From contig JAIQEW010000002.1 in NCBI GenBank assembly GCA_020073605.1, positions 62,001 to 126,000 of the forward strand: 64,000 nucleotides of DNA, read 5' to 3'. This document shows, piece after piece, positions 32,596 through 41,999 of the stretch; the first letter of the stretch is position 1; each line of letters begins with the position of its first letter. This DNA comes from Terriglobia bacterium. GTDB lineage: Bacteria > Acidobacteriota > Terriglobia > Acidiferrales > UBA7541. A program made the translations under genes and the position numbers. The notes beneath the pieces are model-generated. The model was not told the DNA's origin. It searched no databases and was given only the letters and a program-made list of their open reading frames with translations.

Positions 32596-35358
32596 TCAGT
32601 GAAACGTTGCGGTGGCGGTAAGATCCTGCACGATCGAGAACGTGCATGTCCCGCTCGTGGTGGTTCCAGTGGTCACGGTGCAACTGGCGTTGGGGGCGCT
32701 TGTGGCCGTCCCGCTCCATCCCGCGAAAGTGAAATTTGACCCCGCAGCGTTAGTGGCGTTGGCGGTCAGAGTCACGGAAGTGCCGCTGATGTAGCGAGCC
32801 GTACAGGTTCCCGATTCAGTCAGCGGAGTCGTAGATGTTGCAGCGGTTTGGACGCAATTGATTTGACTTGTGCTGTCCGTCACCGTCCCCGAACCAGCCC
32901 CCTGGAGAGTCACCGTGAGATTGAACGTGAGAGAAGCGCCCGCAAGAAAGACGTCCTCAACCGCATTCGTGTCGCGCGGAACGAGGTTGTTCGCAAAAGA
33001 TATGAAGCTGACCGTCTGGCCGTCGCCGCCGATCGCCGGAGCGAAGCTGCTGCCGAGCGCGGGAGGCGGAGACGTGCCGGCAGGCTGACTCGCAAGGATC
33101 GTATAAGGGACGCAGGCCGTTGTGGTCGTCGGGAGCGGCGAGCACGCATTCCGCACGTAGATATTCTCGACGCCGTTCGCGACGCTCGGCCCGAGATTCG
33201 TCGCGAAGGAGGCGAAGGAGATGAACTGTCCAGAGGCGCAGCCGGTTGTGATGGTGCCGCAGTTGTTGATGCTTGGATTCTCGCTCAACTCGTTTCCGGG
33301 GATCGTGCTGCTGGGGCCGTTGGGCGTGGACACAAGGTGAATCGAAGGAGCGCACGTGGGAGGCGTGGCGGCCGCAACTCCCGTGCATAGATCGCGCACG
33401 TAAACCTGCTGTGTCGGACCTACTCCGGCGATGAGTGTCGTTGCCTTGGAGGCGAAGGCAACGAAGCGGCCATTGCTCGAAATCGCGGACTCGCTGCTAT
33501 CACCATCGGCGGGCGACGTGCCATCGAAAGTGGAGACGAGGCTGGTCACGGGAGCGCACGTGTTGCCCGTCGTACCTATGGTCGTCACGCACGTGGCCCT
33601 CATGAAAATCTCGTTCACCGGATTGGGCGCGCCAAGATTGGGCGCGGAAGACGTGAACGAAACGAAAAGTCCCTGGTTGGCGATGGCAGGATGCGAGCTC
33701 GGGCCGTCGGCGGGAGTTGTTCCGTCCAGCGTGGAAACCAGATACGTCTTTGGCGTGCAGGAGCTGCTCGCGGGCGGCACGATGCTGCACGTGTCTCGCA
33801 GATAGACTTGCGGCGTGACGCCATCCACCACGGGGCCGAGGTTCGTCGCCAGCGAAACAAACGCGACGTAGCGCCCATCGGCGCTGATCGCGGGGTCGTA
33901 GCTATCGGCGTTGCCCGGACTCGACGCGTCGGGAGAGATGGACACAAGAGCCGCCGCAGCGTTCCCGGAAGTGCAGCCACCGATTGCCGTGGACGTGCAA
34001 ACGGGCTGCCAATAGACCTGGCGAGTGGGTGGCGTTCCTTGGGTCACCGTCACGTAGTTCACCAGATTGCTGGCCGTTGAAGTGTAGGCCAGGTGCGTGC
34101 CCGCGCCATCGAGCGAAGGCTGGACGCTTGGGCCATCGGGTGCGCCGCCGCTGGGCGTTATGCTGACAACGGAAGTCTTGGGTATGCAGGTGCCAGTGCC
34201 CGAACCCGTCGTCTTGAGGCACGTGTCGCGGAAAAAGATGTCACTCGAAATGTTCGCCGGGCTCGCCGCCAGATTGGTGGAATTAGACGCGAAAGCCACG
34301 AGCCCGCCGCTCTGGCTCACGGAGGGTCCGGCGGTCGCCAGAGCCGGAGTTCCACTCGGGCAAGAATTGCCGCAGACTCCGTCGTTTGCCTGAGTGCCAT
34401 CCGGCGCGAGATCGACGAGCACCGGCAGGCCGGCCAGCTCGGTCGGGGTCACCGCAAACGTCAGCGTGTTGGATGTGCCGCCACCTGGCGCGGGGTTCAT
34501 CACCTGCACCTGACTAATGCCGCCATTCGCGAAATCACCGGCGTTGAGTATGGTCTGGATCTGTGCCGAATTCCCAAAAGCAGTGGCGCGCGGCACGCCG
34601 TTGACTAAGATCACTGAGTTTGAAACGTAGTTCGCGCCGGCGACGGTAAGCGCCGTCCCCGCGCTTCCAGCAACAACGGACGTGGGCGCAAGAGCCGCGA
34701 TGCTCGGCACCGGATTCCTGATGCTCAGCGGCACGATATTGGAGCCCCCTCCGCCGGGCGGAGGATTCACCACCGCGATCTGAATCGTCCCCGCGCTCGC
34801 AATATCGGAAGCCTGGATGCCTGCCTGCAAGGAGGTGGAATTCAGGAAAATGGTCTGGCGATTGGCGCCGTTCACCGTCACGATGGATTTCGAGACAAAG
34901 TTTTTCCCCGTCACAGCAAGCGTGAATTGGCCGCCGCCGACAAGGATTCCGGACGGAGAAAGCGACGTGATCTGCGGCACGGGGCTTGGGATTGGGTCGA
35001 TCGTAAAGGTCTGCGGCTGTGTGGCTCCGCCACCTGGTGAAGGAGTGGTAACCACGACCGATGCCGTACCAGCAGTCTGGATGAGGCTTGCGGGGACTAC
35101 CACCGTCAATTCCGAGGTGCTTACGAAGAGAGGGCTGAGTTGAAATTGGTTCCACACTACAGCGGACGCTGGCGTGAAATGGGAGCCGTCTACCGTCAGC
35201 GTGAAACCGGGCTGGCCCGCCTCAATGTGCGTGGGGCTGATCGACGTGAGAGCCGGCTTGGGGTAACTGATCTGCGCCTGGCAGGCTGCGAACAGCACCG
35301 CCAGCGAGCAGATCAAAAGACAATGAAAGAGACGAGCTTTGCCCCGCAAGTTCCTCAC
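32596..35358 (-). CDS. IPT/beta-propeller surface lipoprotein with InlB-type repeat
   Basis: About 920 residues from a GTG at 35358 (an upstream TTG is also open). The leader LFHCLLICSLAVLFAAC ends in a lipobox cysteine. Three tandem IPT/TIG-type domains follow (IEAGQPGFTLTVDGSHF; VGGGQFTLAVTGKNFVS; VAGSAGTALTVAGANYVS), then about six PD40/TolB-like blades (SADGRYVAFVSLATNLG, ISSNGRFVAFASKATTL, GGDGQTVSFISFANNLVP) rich in disulfide-able CxxxxxC loops. The end is a divergent InlB B-repeat-like domain (GSGTVTDS, FAGWSGTATS). Likely displayed outside; ligand unknown. No operon partner. Confidence 0.8.
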   Translation of the reverse strand: MRNLRGKARLFHCLLICSLAVLFAACQAQISYPKPALTSISPTHIEAGQPGFTLTVDGSHFTPASAVVWNQFQLSPLFVSTSELTVVVPASLIQTAGTASVVVTTPSPGGGATQPQTFTIDPIPSPVPQITSLSPSGILVGGGQFTLAVTGKNFVSKSIVTVNGANRQTIFLNSTSLQAGIQASDIASAGTIQIAVVNPPPGGGGSNIVPLSIRNPVPSIAALAPTSVVAGSAGTALTVAGANYVSNSVILVNGVPRATAFGNSAQIQTILNAGDFANGGISQVQVMNPAPGGGTSNTLTFAVTPTELAGLPVLVDLAPDGTQANDGVCGNSCPSGTPALATAGPSVSQSGGLVAFASNSTNLAASPANISSDIFFRDTCLKTTGSGTGTCIPKTSVVSITPSGGAPDGPSVQPSLDGAGTHLAYTSTASNLVNYVTVTQGTPPTRQVYWQPVCTSTAIGGCTSGNAAAALVSISPDASSPGNADSYDPAISADGRYVAFVSLATNLGPVVDGVTPQVYLRDTCSIVPPASSSCTPKTYLVSTLDGTTPADGPSSHPAIANQGLFVSFTSSAPNLGAPNPVNEIFMRATCVTTIGTTGNTCAPVTSLVSTFDGTSPADGDSSESAISSNGRFVAFASKATTLIAGVGPTQQVYVRDLCTGVAAATPPTCAPSIHLVSTPNGPSSTIPGNELSENPSINNCGTITTGCASGQFISFASFATNLGPSVANGVENIYVRNACSPLPTTTTACVPYTILASQPAGTSPPPALGSSFAPAIGGDGQTVSFISFANNLVPRDTNAVEDVFLAGASLTFNLTVTLQGAGSGTVTDSTSQINCVQTAATSTTPLTESGTCTARYISGTSVTLTANATNAAGSNFTFAGWSGTATSAPNASCTVTTGTTTSGTCTFSIVQDLTATATFH

Positions 35359-35544
35359 CTCTGGGTCCGCAGGTCGCCCCGGCGGCTTGAGCGCAATCGT
35401 AGAGACTACTAGAGATGGCCCCAACGGGCAATCGGGATGCCTGCCGCGCCGGGTGCGGCAGGGTGGAGAACAGAAAACGAAGCGCTTGGGCCCGGTTGCA
35501 CGCCAGAAAGTGGAAGGCGCATCGCTAAAGACGAGCGCGTCCGA

Positions 35545-36630
35545 TCACTTCTTCGTTTTGCCGAAGGACAAGTTCTTCGAGAAAAACGGCATGACGTTTT
35601 GCTCGAGCCGCGTCTGGACTCCGCTGATGTGCGTCCCTTCGTAGGTCTCGAACGTGTGCGCGATCCCGAAGGTTGTCATGCCGCGATCGAGCTCCTGAAC
35701 CGAGGCCATCAACCCGTCCTTGGTGCCCACATCGAGCGCGATGGCGTGCGCTTTCTTGAGATTCGGCACGTACTGATCGAGCATCGCGAGCGGCGCGTTC
35801 GCGTCCCATTTCGCCACGATCAGCGGCTGAGGCTTTCCATCCACCGTGGGAAGATCGAAATAGAGAGGCGGTTTATTCGGATTGGGAGACCACGCTGCGG
35901 CCGAGGCGATCATGGCCCGCGTCCCGAAATCGGCTTTCGCGAGATCGGCGGCGCTCTGAATGGCTTCGGCCTTGGCCATCGCCGGGTTCGGCGAACCCGC
36001 GCTCGGGGGCAGGCAACAAGCACTCATCGCATAGAGGCTCGAGAAAACCTCCGGATATTTCATTCCCAGCCGGATGGTGCCGTACCCGCCCATCGAATGC
36101 CCGGCGAGGCCGCGGCTGGCGCGTTCGGGAATCGTCCGGTAGTGCGCGTCGATGTAGGACACCAGATCGTGCACGATGAAACTTTCCCAATCTCCGGTGG
36201 TGACGGAGTTCGAGTACATGCTGCCCATGTAAACCGTGTAGGCGCTGGGCATGACCACGATCATCTCGCGCGCCCCATCGGCCGCGAGCGATTTGTCGAT
36301 AGCTGCGGGAGCATCGACGAAGACGTGCTTAGGGCCGAACCAGTAGATGTCGTTGTCCGTGTAGCCGTGAAGCAGGTAGACGACGGGATATCGCTGCTTC
36401 TTGTGAGTCTTGTAGCCCGGCGGGAGGTACACGGAGACGTCGCGATCGGGAGAATCGCCCTCCAGATTTCCTTCGAGCGACGTGCCGTGGACCTTCACGC
36501 GCTCAACCGTGCCGTGCGGTGCTGGCGCCGGCGTCTGCGAATGAAGCGGGCCGGACACCCAAATGACGAGAGCAAATGCGAGCGCCGCGAAGGATGCCGG
36601 ACGCCGGAGACTCCGGTGATTCGATTTCAT
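35545..36630 (-). CDS. Secreted esterase (alpha/beta-hydrolase, putative-esterase family)
   Basis: 361 residues with signal peptide (RPASFAALAFALVIWVSG). The fold resembles the Esterase D/FrmB and enterochelin-esterase-like family: VYLPPGYKTHKKQRYPVVYLLHGYTDND, the nucleophile motif GLAGHSMGGYGTIRLG, a catalytic Asp/His region near FETYEGTHISG. Substrate likely an acylated sugar or short ester; not resolved. ATG at 36630. It is 16 bases after the DUF3237 gene on the same strand, so the two are an operon. Confidence 0.85.
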   Translation of the reverse strand: MKSNHRSLRRPASFAALAFALVIWVSGPLHSQTPAPAPHGTVERVKVHGTSLEGNLEGDSPDRDVSVYLPPGYKTHKKQRYPVVYLLHGYTDNDIYWFGPKHVFVDAPAAIDKSLAADGAREMIVVMPSAYTVYMGSMYSNSVTTGDWESFIVHDLVSYIDAHYRTIPERASRGLAGHSMGGYGTIRLGMKYPEVFSSLYAMSACCLPPSAGSPNPAMAKAEAIQSAADLAKADFGTRAMIASAAAWSPNPNKPPLYFDLPTVDGKPQPLIVAKWDANAPLAMLDQYVPNLKKAHAIALDVGTKDGLMASVQELDRGMTTFGIAHTFETYEGTHISGVQTRLEQNVMPFFSKNLSFGKTKK

Positions 36631-36646
36631 TGTGCTGACCCCCAGT

Positions 36647-37315
36647 TCAGAGAACCGCGTAATACGTGAAGATCGTGTGATCGGGATTCGCATACCGTTT
36701 GGCGGTGCCGACGATCACGGTCCGCGTGAGCCAATCGTGCGGGCCGATGGGAGTGTCGAACACAGGCGTGCACCGGAAGTAGAACTCGCGGTCGCCGCCC
36801 CAGCTCGGATCGTTTCGGTCGATGGGCTTGCCATCGATCGGGTAGAGATACCCCGCGTTGTTGATGTAGATCATCGTGCCATCGGAGGCCTGCAGCATGT
36901 AGTGAGCGTTCAAACGGCCGTTCCCCGCGTAATCGGCGCCGCTATGAGGCACCACGCGGCCCTGGAGCCGCGGGCCTTCAATCACGCCCGAAATCGCGGG
37001 GACGTACGCACGGCGACCATTGGGAGTCTGAAACGACACGCGCTCGCTGAAGTCGATGCGCACCTGAAACACGTATTCGAGCTTGATCGGCACGATCTCG
37101 CCTAGTTGCTTCGCCGCAGCCTCACCCGCGGGCTTGCTCGCTTGCTGCGGGTCGCTGACTAGACCAGCTGAGGCAAGAGCCGCCTTGAAAAACGGCCCGC
37201 CGAAGACGCTTTCGGCAAGCACCGCGCCGCCCAGCACGGAGCCCTTCAGCATGGAGCGGCGAGCGATTGCCGTTTTCGGCGGGTCTCCGGCGCAATTCCG
37301 GGTTTTGCTATTCAT
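36647..37315 (-). CDS. DUF3237-family protein with Tat-like signal
   Basis: 222 residues. The N-terminus has ARRSMLKGSVLGGAVLAESVFGG, with paired arginines close before a hydrophobic run, resembling a Tat signal. The mature part IPIKLEYVFQVRIDFSERVS, GVIEGPRLQGRVVPHSGADY, LNAHYMLQASDGTMIYINNAG, and VIVGTAKRY is the beta-barrel DUF3237 pattern; these proteins have unknown, possibly epimerase-like, roles. ATG at 37315 follows GGAGGCGTGACG. Operon with the downstream esterase, which suggests they act on one exported substrate. Confidence 0.8.
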   Translation of the reverse strand: MNSKTRNCAGDPPKTAIARRSMLKGSVLGGAVLAESVFGGPFFKAALASAGLVSDPQQASKPAGEAAAKQLGEIVPIKLEYVFQVRIDFSERVSFQTPNGRRAYVPAISGVIEGPRLQGRVVPHSGADYAGNGRLNAHYMLQASDGTMIYINNAGYLYPIDGKPIDRNDPSWGGDREFYFRCTPVFDTPIGPHDWLTRTVIVGTAKRYANPDHTIFTYYAVL

Positions 37316-37472
37316 CGTCACGCCTCCTTCTGCTGAATCGGCACGCGCAAGCGACACGCAGAGCAGTTCGCTCAATCCTATCGGGCGTCCCAAACCGACG
37401 CCATTGTAGTCGCGAGACAGGCGGATGCAAGCGGATGTTAATGCGGAAGGAGAATTTCGAACGGCGAGGCGG

Positions 37473-37847
37473 CTAATTGGCGGGGGCGGAGGGGTTGCGC
37501 GAAGGCCAGTCTTGCTGCGCGAATTCAACGCCCCAGAAGTGCGGGCTGGGCGAGAGGAATTCGACGCCGACGCGCGTGCCCTTGTCGGAGGTGTCGCCCA
37601 GATAGACGATGCGGCATTCCTGCTCTTCTTCGGTCGCGGGATTCATGAGGACAAGCTCGGAGCCCAGTTCGAGCGCTTGCTGCAAATAGAGCAGGCCGCC
37701 GTGCGCATTGATCACAATCGTCTGGCTGCTCTCCCGAAATTTCCGCCCCTCGACGTTCTTCCCCTTCGCACTCACGGGGATGCGCGTGAAGACGCGGGAA
37801 CTCCGGCGCTGCGTGCTGGCTTGCGCTTCGAGCATCATCACAGCCAT
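37473..37847 (-). CDS. PilZ-like domain protein
   Basis: 124 residues. QRRSSRVFTRIPVSAKGKN, then SQTIVINAHGGLLYLQQALELGSELVL, then RIVYLGDTSDKGTRVGVEFLSPSPHFWGVEF. The R...R at the start and the N-A-H-G-G (for the D/NxSxxG motif) read as PilZ: a c-di-GMP-binding or degenerate beta-barrel. The canonical RxxxR is present as RRSSR, and NAHGG replaces N/DxSxxG, so ligand binding is uncertain. ATG at 37847; ATG at 37838/37835 also possible. Divergent from the M20 peptidase. Confidence 0.7.
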   Translation of the reverse strand: MAVMMLEAQASTQRRSSRVFTRIPVSAKGKNVEGRKFRESSQTIVINAHGGLLYLQQALELGSELVLMNPATEEEQECRIVYLGDTSDKGTRVGVEFLSPSPHFWGVEFAQQDWPSRNPSAPAN

Positions 37848-38004
37848 CGTGCAGCGCCGGCGGCGGCGAGTCAACCGCGCGGCAATCGCGCGTGCCCAAA
37901 GAAGCAGTTCGCAAAAGATTGTTGAATTCTGCTGGGCTTGGGTACTATGTGAATTCAACGGCTGGGCGGCGGGACCACTTCCATCCCCGGGGCAGGAGCT
38001 CTCC

Positions 38005-39369
38005 ATGGACCTGATTGGCTACATCGAATCGAAACGCGAAGACAATCTGAACGAGCTGAAGGAGTTTCTGCGCATCCCCAGCGTCAGCGCGAAGAGCGAG
38101 CACAAACCCGATATCGAGCGAGCCGCGCAGTGGGTGGCCGGAAAACTTCGCGCCGCGGGCCTGGAAAACGTCGAAATCACGCCGACGAAGATGCATCCCC
38201 TTGTGTACGGCGAATCGCTGCGCGCGCCCGGCAAACCCACGATCCTCTTCTACGGCCACTACGACGTGCAGCCTGCCGAGCCGCTCGAACTGTGGACCAG
38301 CCCTCCTTTCGAGCCGACGGTGCGCGACGGCAATCTTTTCGGCCGCGGCACGGCCGACGACAAGGGGCAGGTGCACATCCATCTGAAGGCGCTCGAAGCG
38401 CTGCTCAAGACGGCCGGCAAGCTGCCGATCAATCTGAAAGTGATGATTGAAGGCGAGGAAGAAGTGGGCAGCGTCAGTCTGTGGGATTTCGTGCGGCAAA
38501 ACCGCGAACGATTGAAGGCCGACGCGCTCATCGTTTCTGATACGGCGATGCTCGCCAAGGGCGTCCCATCGATCACATACGGACTTCGCGGCTTGAACTA
38601 TTACCAGATCGAGATCACCGGCCCATCGCAGGATCTGCACTCCGGAGTGTTCGGCGGCGGGGTTCCGAACCCGATCACGATCCTCGCCGAAACGATCGCG
38701 AAACTCCACGACGCGAATTTCCGCGCAACCGTTCCGGGCTTCTACGACGATGTGGCCGCGCTCTCGCGCCAGGAACGCAAAGCGCTCAATTCCCTGCCAT
38801 GGAAAGAAAAGGAATTCCGCAAGACCGTGGGGGCGCCGGCGCTTTGCGGCGAGAAAGGCTTTACGATTGTCGAGCAGCTCTGGGCGCGCCCGACGATCGA
38901 GCTCAATGGAATCTGGGGCGGGTACATCGGAGAAGGCGCGAAGACGGTGATCCCGTCCAAGGCGTACGCGAAAATTTCGACGCGCCTCGTTCCCAATCAG
39001 GATCCGGCGAAGATCGCGAAGCTGGTCGAGCGGCACATCCGCAAGCTGCTGCCGAAGACGGTGCACTGCAAATTCGAGGTCCTCAGCACGGGCAAGCCCT
39101 GGGTGGCGCCGTATTCGCACCCGATTTTTCAGAAGGCGATTCACGCGCTGGAAGCGGGCTTCGGGAAAAAGGCCGTGTTCATCCGCGAGGGCGGTTCGAT
39201 ACCGTTCGTCACCCAAATGCACGACACGTTCAAGGTCCCGTGCGTGCTGCTCGGCTTCGGCCTGCCGGATGAGAACGCGCACGCGCCCGACGAACACATC
39301 GCGCTTGAGAACTATTTCGGAGGCATCAAGTCGATCGCGCTGTTCTACGAGCAGCTCGCGACGCCGTGA
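38005..39369 (+). CDS. M20-family dipeptidase
   Basis: 454 residues. Zinc-dependent amino- or dipeptidase. Metal ligands: H86 and D88 in ILFYGHYDVQP, D in GRGTADDKGQ, E/E in MIEGEEEVGS, D in LIVSDTAML and H in a later DEHIALENYF stretch. The dimerisation (lid) domain (ITGPSQDLHSGVFGG) is complete, so this is the M20A/M20F-type cytosolic dipeptidase. ATG at 38005 (MDLIGYIESKR) has GGCAGGAG 10 bases upstream. An intrinsic terminator follows 25 bases after the stop. Confidence 0.9.
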   Translation: MDLIGYIESKREDNLNELKEFLRIPSVSAKSEHKPDIERAAQWVAGKLRAAGLENVEITPTKMHPLVYGESLRAPGKPTILFYGHYDVQPAEPLELWTSPPFEPTVRDGNLFGRGTADDKGQVHIHLKALEALLKTAGKLPINLKVMIEGEEEVGSVSLWDFVRQNRERLKADALIVSDTAMLAKGVPSITYGLRGLNYYQIEITGPSQDLHSGVFGGGVPNPITILAETIAKLHDANFRATVPGFYDDVAALSRQERKALNSLPWKEKEFRKTVGAPALCGEKGFTIVEQLWARPTIELNGIWGGYIGEGAKTVIPSKAYAKISTRLVPNQDPAKIAKLVERHIRKLLPKTVHCKFEVLSTGKPWVAPYSHPIFQKAIHALEAGFGKKAVFIREGGSIPFVTQMHDTFKVPCVLLGFGLPDENAHAPDEHIALENYFGGIKSIALFYEQLATP

Positions 39370-39394
39370 CAAGCGGGCCGCGCTTGCGCGATAT

Positions 39395-39424
39395 GCAAAA
39401 TCCCCGGTTTTGCGGGCCTTTTTT
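39395..39424 (+). terminator. Terminator of the M20 peptidase gene
   Basis: GCAAAA-tccccgg-TTTTGC (39395-39413) followed by GGGCC and TTTTTT. Lies between the peptidase stop and the HU promoter. Confidence 0.65.
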
Positions 39425-39435
39425 AAGGTTTTCGC

Positions 39436-39464
39436 TTGCGTTCGCCAGGTGGGACGGCTATAGT
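39436..39464 (+). promoter_or_regulatory. HU gene promoter
   Basis: TTGCGT (39436-39441), 17 bases, TATAGT (39459-39464), about 60 bases before the ATG. Good sigma70 match, as expected for an abundant nucleoid protein. Confidence 0.7.
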
Positions 39465-39527
39465 GCACCGCGGCATCCGGCCCCCGCGGCCGACCAGCAA
39501 TCACACCTGAGGAGGAAAAAGAATTCA

Positions 39528-39830
39528 ATGGCATCCCCGTTGAGCAAGTCCAAAATTATCGCCCACATCGCCGATAAGGTCAGCACACCCGACAAGCCAA
39601 TTTCGAAGAAGCAGGCCGCGGCGTTTTTCGACGAGTTGTTCAAGCTCGCCGTGAAAGAAGCCAAGAGCTCAGGCAAGTTCGTGATCCCCGGCATCGGCCG
39701 AGCCGTGAAGGCGCACCGCAAGGCGCGCATGGGCCGCAACCCTGCCACGGGCGAAGCGATCAAGATCAAGGCCAAGACCGTTGTACGCCTCCGCGCGGCG
39801 AAGGCGTTCAAAGACGCCGTTCTGAAGTAG
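39528..39830 (+). CDS. HU-family DNA-binding protein
   Basis: 100 residues. SKSKIIAHIADKVSTPDKPISKKQAAAFFDELFKLAVKEAKSSGKFVIPGIGRAVKAHRKARMGRNPATGEAIKIKAKTVV is the HU/IHF pattern: N-terminal helices, beta-arm with the GRNPxTGE motif that intercalates DNA, C-terminal helix KAFKDAVLK. Nucleoid-associated. ATG at 39528 has GAGGAGGAAAA upstream. Followed by its own terminator overlapping the start of pncB's region. Confidence 0.93.
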   Translation: MASPLSKSKIIAHIADKVSTPDKPISKKQAAAFFDELFKLAVKEAKSSGKFVIPGIGRAVKAHRKARMGRNPATGEAIKIKAKTVVRLRAAKAFKDAVLK

Positions 39831-39869
39831 TCCAGTCCGGCGCTCAATCTGGCCAAAGGGTTCGAGGCG

Positions 39870-39925
39870 AAACCCCCAATGTGCGTCCCGTCTGGCGGGA
39901 GGGACGTTCGGGGGTTTTGTCTTTT
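39870..39925 (+). terminator. HU terminator
   Basis: Arms AACCCCC (39871-39877) and GGGGGTT (39910-39916) enclose an inner GTCCC/GGGAC stem, followed by TTTTGTCTTTT. About 40 bases after the HU stop and just ahead of pncB. Confidence 0.75.
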
Positions 39926-39955
39926 CATCCCTCCGGCATCCCTGCGGCGAATCGC

Positions 39956-41308
39956 ATGCGTGAACACTCCGGCCTACTGACCGATCTCTACGAATTGACA
40001 ATGGCGGCGGGTTATTTCGAGACCCGCTTCGATGCGCGCGCCACGTTTGAATTGTTCGTGCGGCACCTGCCGCCGCGGCGCAACTACCTTGTGGCCGCGG
40101 GACTCGAGCAAGCGCTTGAATTCCTCGAAAACGTCGATTTCTCACCTGAAGAGATCGGCTTCCTCCGGCAACACCTCCTTTTCAGCCACATCCACGACGC
40201 GTTTTTCGACTACCTCGCGAAGTTCCGGTTCACCGGTGACGTCTGGGCGATGCCCGAGGGGACGCTGGTCTTTCCGGGCGAGCCGGTGATGCGCGTGACC
40301 GCGCCGATCATCGAGGCTCAAATCCTGGAGACGTACCTGCTCGCGACGCTCAGTTATCAGACAATGATTGCGAGCAAGGCGGCGCGGATCGTCACGGCCG
40401 CCCAGGGGCGGCAGGTGGTGGATTTCAGCGCGCGGCGGGCCCACGGCGGCCCGGCCAGCCTGCTTTCCGCCCGGGCCTCCGCGATCGGGGGTTGCGGGGG
40501 TACTTCCAACACGCTCGCGGGCCAGCAATTTGGCATCGGCATCTACGGAACGCAGGCCCACTCCTGGGTGATGGCCCATGAGGACGAAGGCGAGGCGTTC
40601 GGCCACTTCCTCGACGCGTTTCCCGAAGGTGCCGTCCTGCTGGTGGACACGTATGACGTGCGCAACGCAGTAAAAAGGATCATCGCGATGGGCCGGAAGC
40701 CCGCGGGAATTCGTCTGGATAGCGGCGACATCGGCGGAGACAGCCGGTGGGCCCGGCGGGAACTGGACCGCGCCGGATGGAAGGACGTGAAGGTATTCGC
40801 ATCCGGCGACCTCGACGAATACAAGATCGCGGAGCTGCTTCGCGGGGGCGCTGCGATTGACGCTTTCGGCGTGGGCACCGCTCTCGGGACGCCGGGCGAC
40901 GCGCCGCACATGAATCTGATCTACAAGCTCACCCAAGTCGAGCGCGGGGGCAAGATCCGCGAGGCGGCGAAATTCAGCCACGCCAAGGTCACCTACCCCG
41001 GGCGCAAGCAGGTGTTCCGCTATCGGAACCCGGCGGGCGAATATCAGAGCGACCGCATCGCGCTCGAAGACGAACCGCCGAACGGCGGCGAGCCGCTGCT
41101 CGTCCAAGTCATGCGCGGCGGACGCCGCGTCGCCCCTGCGGAATCCGTCGGCGCCCTTCGGGACCGGTGCACTTCCAGCCTCGCGCGGCTCCCGAAGCGC
41201 TATCGCCAGATCGGCCGCACGGCCGTCTATCCCGTCCATTACAGCAAGAGGCTGCAAGCCCTGCTCGAAGAGGTCCGCAAGCGCGTGCGGCGCTTTGCGG
41301 TAAAATAG
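39956..41308 (+). CDS. pncB: Nicotinate phosphoribosyltransferase
   Basis: 450 residues. Makes nicotinate mononucleotide from nicotinate, PRPP and ATP, first step of Preiss-Handler NAD salvage. SGLLTDLYELTMAAGYF, PPRRNYLVAAGLEQALEFLE, FSARRAHGGPASLLSARASAIGG, GTSNTLAGQQFGI, GTQAHSWVMAHEDEGEAF, and IRLDSGDIGG are family landmarks (nicotinate-binding and PRPP sites). ATG at 39956; a longer frame begins in the HU terminator. A pncA gene follows 30 bases later and its enzyme would supply nicotinate, a neat salvage pair. Confidence 0.93.
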   Translation: MREHSGLLTDLYELTMAAGYFETRFDARATFELFVRHLPPRRNYLVAAGLEQALEFLENVDFSPEEIGFLRQHLLFSHIHDAFFDYLAKFRFTGDVWAMPEGTLVFPGEPVMRVTAPIIEAQILETYLLATLSYQTMIASKAARIVTAAQGRQVVDFSARRAHGGPASLLSARASAIGGCGGTSNTLAGQQFGIGIYGTQAHSWVMAHEDEGEAFGHFLDAFPEGAVLLVDTYDVRNAVKRIIAMGRKPAGIRLDSGDIGGDSRWARRELDRAGWKDVKVFASGDLDEYKIAELLRGGAAIDAFGVGTALGTPGDAPHMNLIYKLTQVERGGKIREAAKFSHAKVTYPGRKQVFRYRNPAGEYQSDRIALEDEPPNGGEPLLVQVMRGGRRVAPAESVGALRDRCTSSLARLPKRYRQIGRTAVYPVHYSKRLQALLEEVRKRVRRFAVK

Positions 41309-41338
41309 TCCTCGTAGCGCTTGGGAGAATTCAAGCGT

Positions 41339-41992
41339 ATGGCGCCGCCAAGAATCATTTTCTGGGAAGTGGACGTTCAGGCCGATTTCATGCTGCCGGG
41401 AGGAAAGCTCTACGTGCCCGGCGCCGAGAAGATCATTCCCAACATCCGGCGCCTGGTGACTGCGGCACCCGGAGCAGGCGCGCTCCTGGTTTCGAGCGGC
41501 GACGCGCATCCGGAAAACGATCCTGAATTCCAGAGATTCCCGCCACACTGCCTGCGCGGAACTCCGGGGGCACGAATCATTCCCGAGGGACTGACCGGCA
41601 ATTTCCTTACAATCCCAAACGATGCATCGCAAAAGCTACCGGAAGATGTACTCCGTCGCGCGCAGGTCGTGATCCAAAAGCAGACGCTCGACGTCTTCGA
41701 CAATCCGCACACAAGCGAGCTTGTCGAGCGTCTCGGCAGCGACGCCGAATACATCGTCTTTGGCGTGGTCACGGAATACTGCGTGCAGTACGCCGCGAAG
41801 GGCCTGCTCGAGCGCGGCCGCAAAGTCTCGATCGTGAAGGACGCGATTGAAACGCTCAAGCCCGAGGACGGCCGGCGCGCGCTCGATGAATTGCAAACGC
41901 TCGGCGCGCGGCTGATTACGACAGACGAAGCGCTCGCAATGGCCGACGCTCGTGCGCCTCAAGCCGCGGTCCGCGCACCGAACAGCCACTAA
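41339..41992 (+). CDS. pncA: Nicotinamidase (isochorismatase-like cysteine hydrolase)
   Basis: 217 residues. Deamidates nicotinamide to nicotinate, feeding PncB. Catalytic triad Asp-Lys-Cys: WEVDVQADFMLPGG (D), VIQKQTLDVFDNP (K), VVTEYCVQYAAKG (C). Metal site region SSGDAHPENDPEF and FPPHCLRGTPGARI, with the HPENDPEF replacing the DWHPxxHxSF of typical PncA. ATG at 41339, with GGGAGA 11 bases upstream. A TAAAAT at 41301-41306 inside the end of pncB might be its own -10. Convergent with the anti-sigma gene, gap 7 bases. Confidence 0.88.
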   Translation: MAPPRIIFWEVDVQADFMLPGGKLYVPGAEKIIPNIRRLVTAAPGAGALLVSSGDAHPENDPEFQRFPPHCLRGTPGARIIPEGLTGNFLTIPNDASQKLPEDVLRRAQVVIQKQTLDVFDNPHTSELVERLGSDAEYIVFGVVTEYCVQYAAKGLLERGRKVSIVKDAIETLKPEDGRRALDELQTLGARLITTDEALAMADARAPQAAVRAPNSH

Positions 41993-41999
41993 TGCTGAA

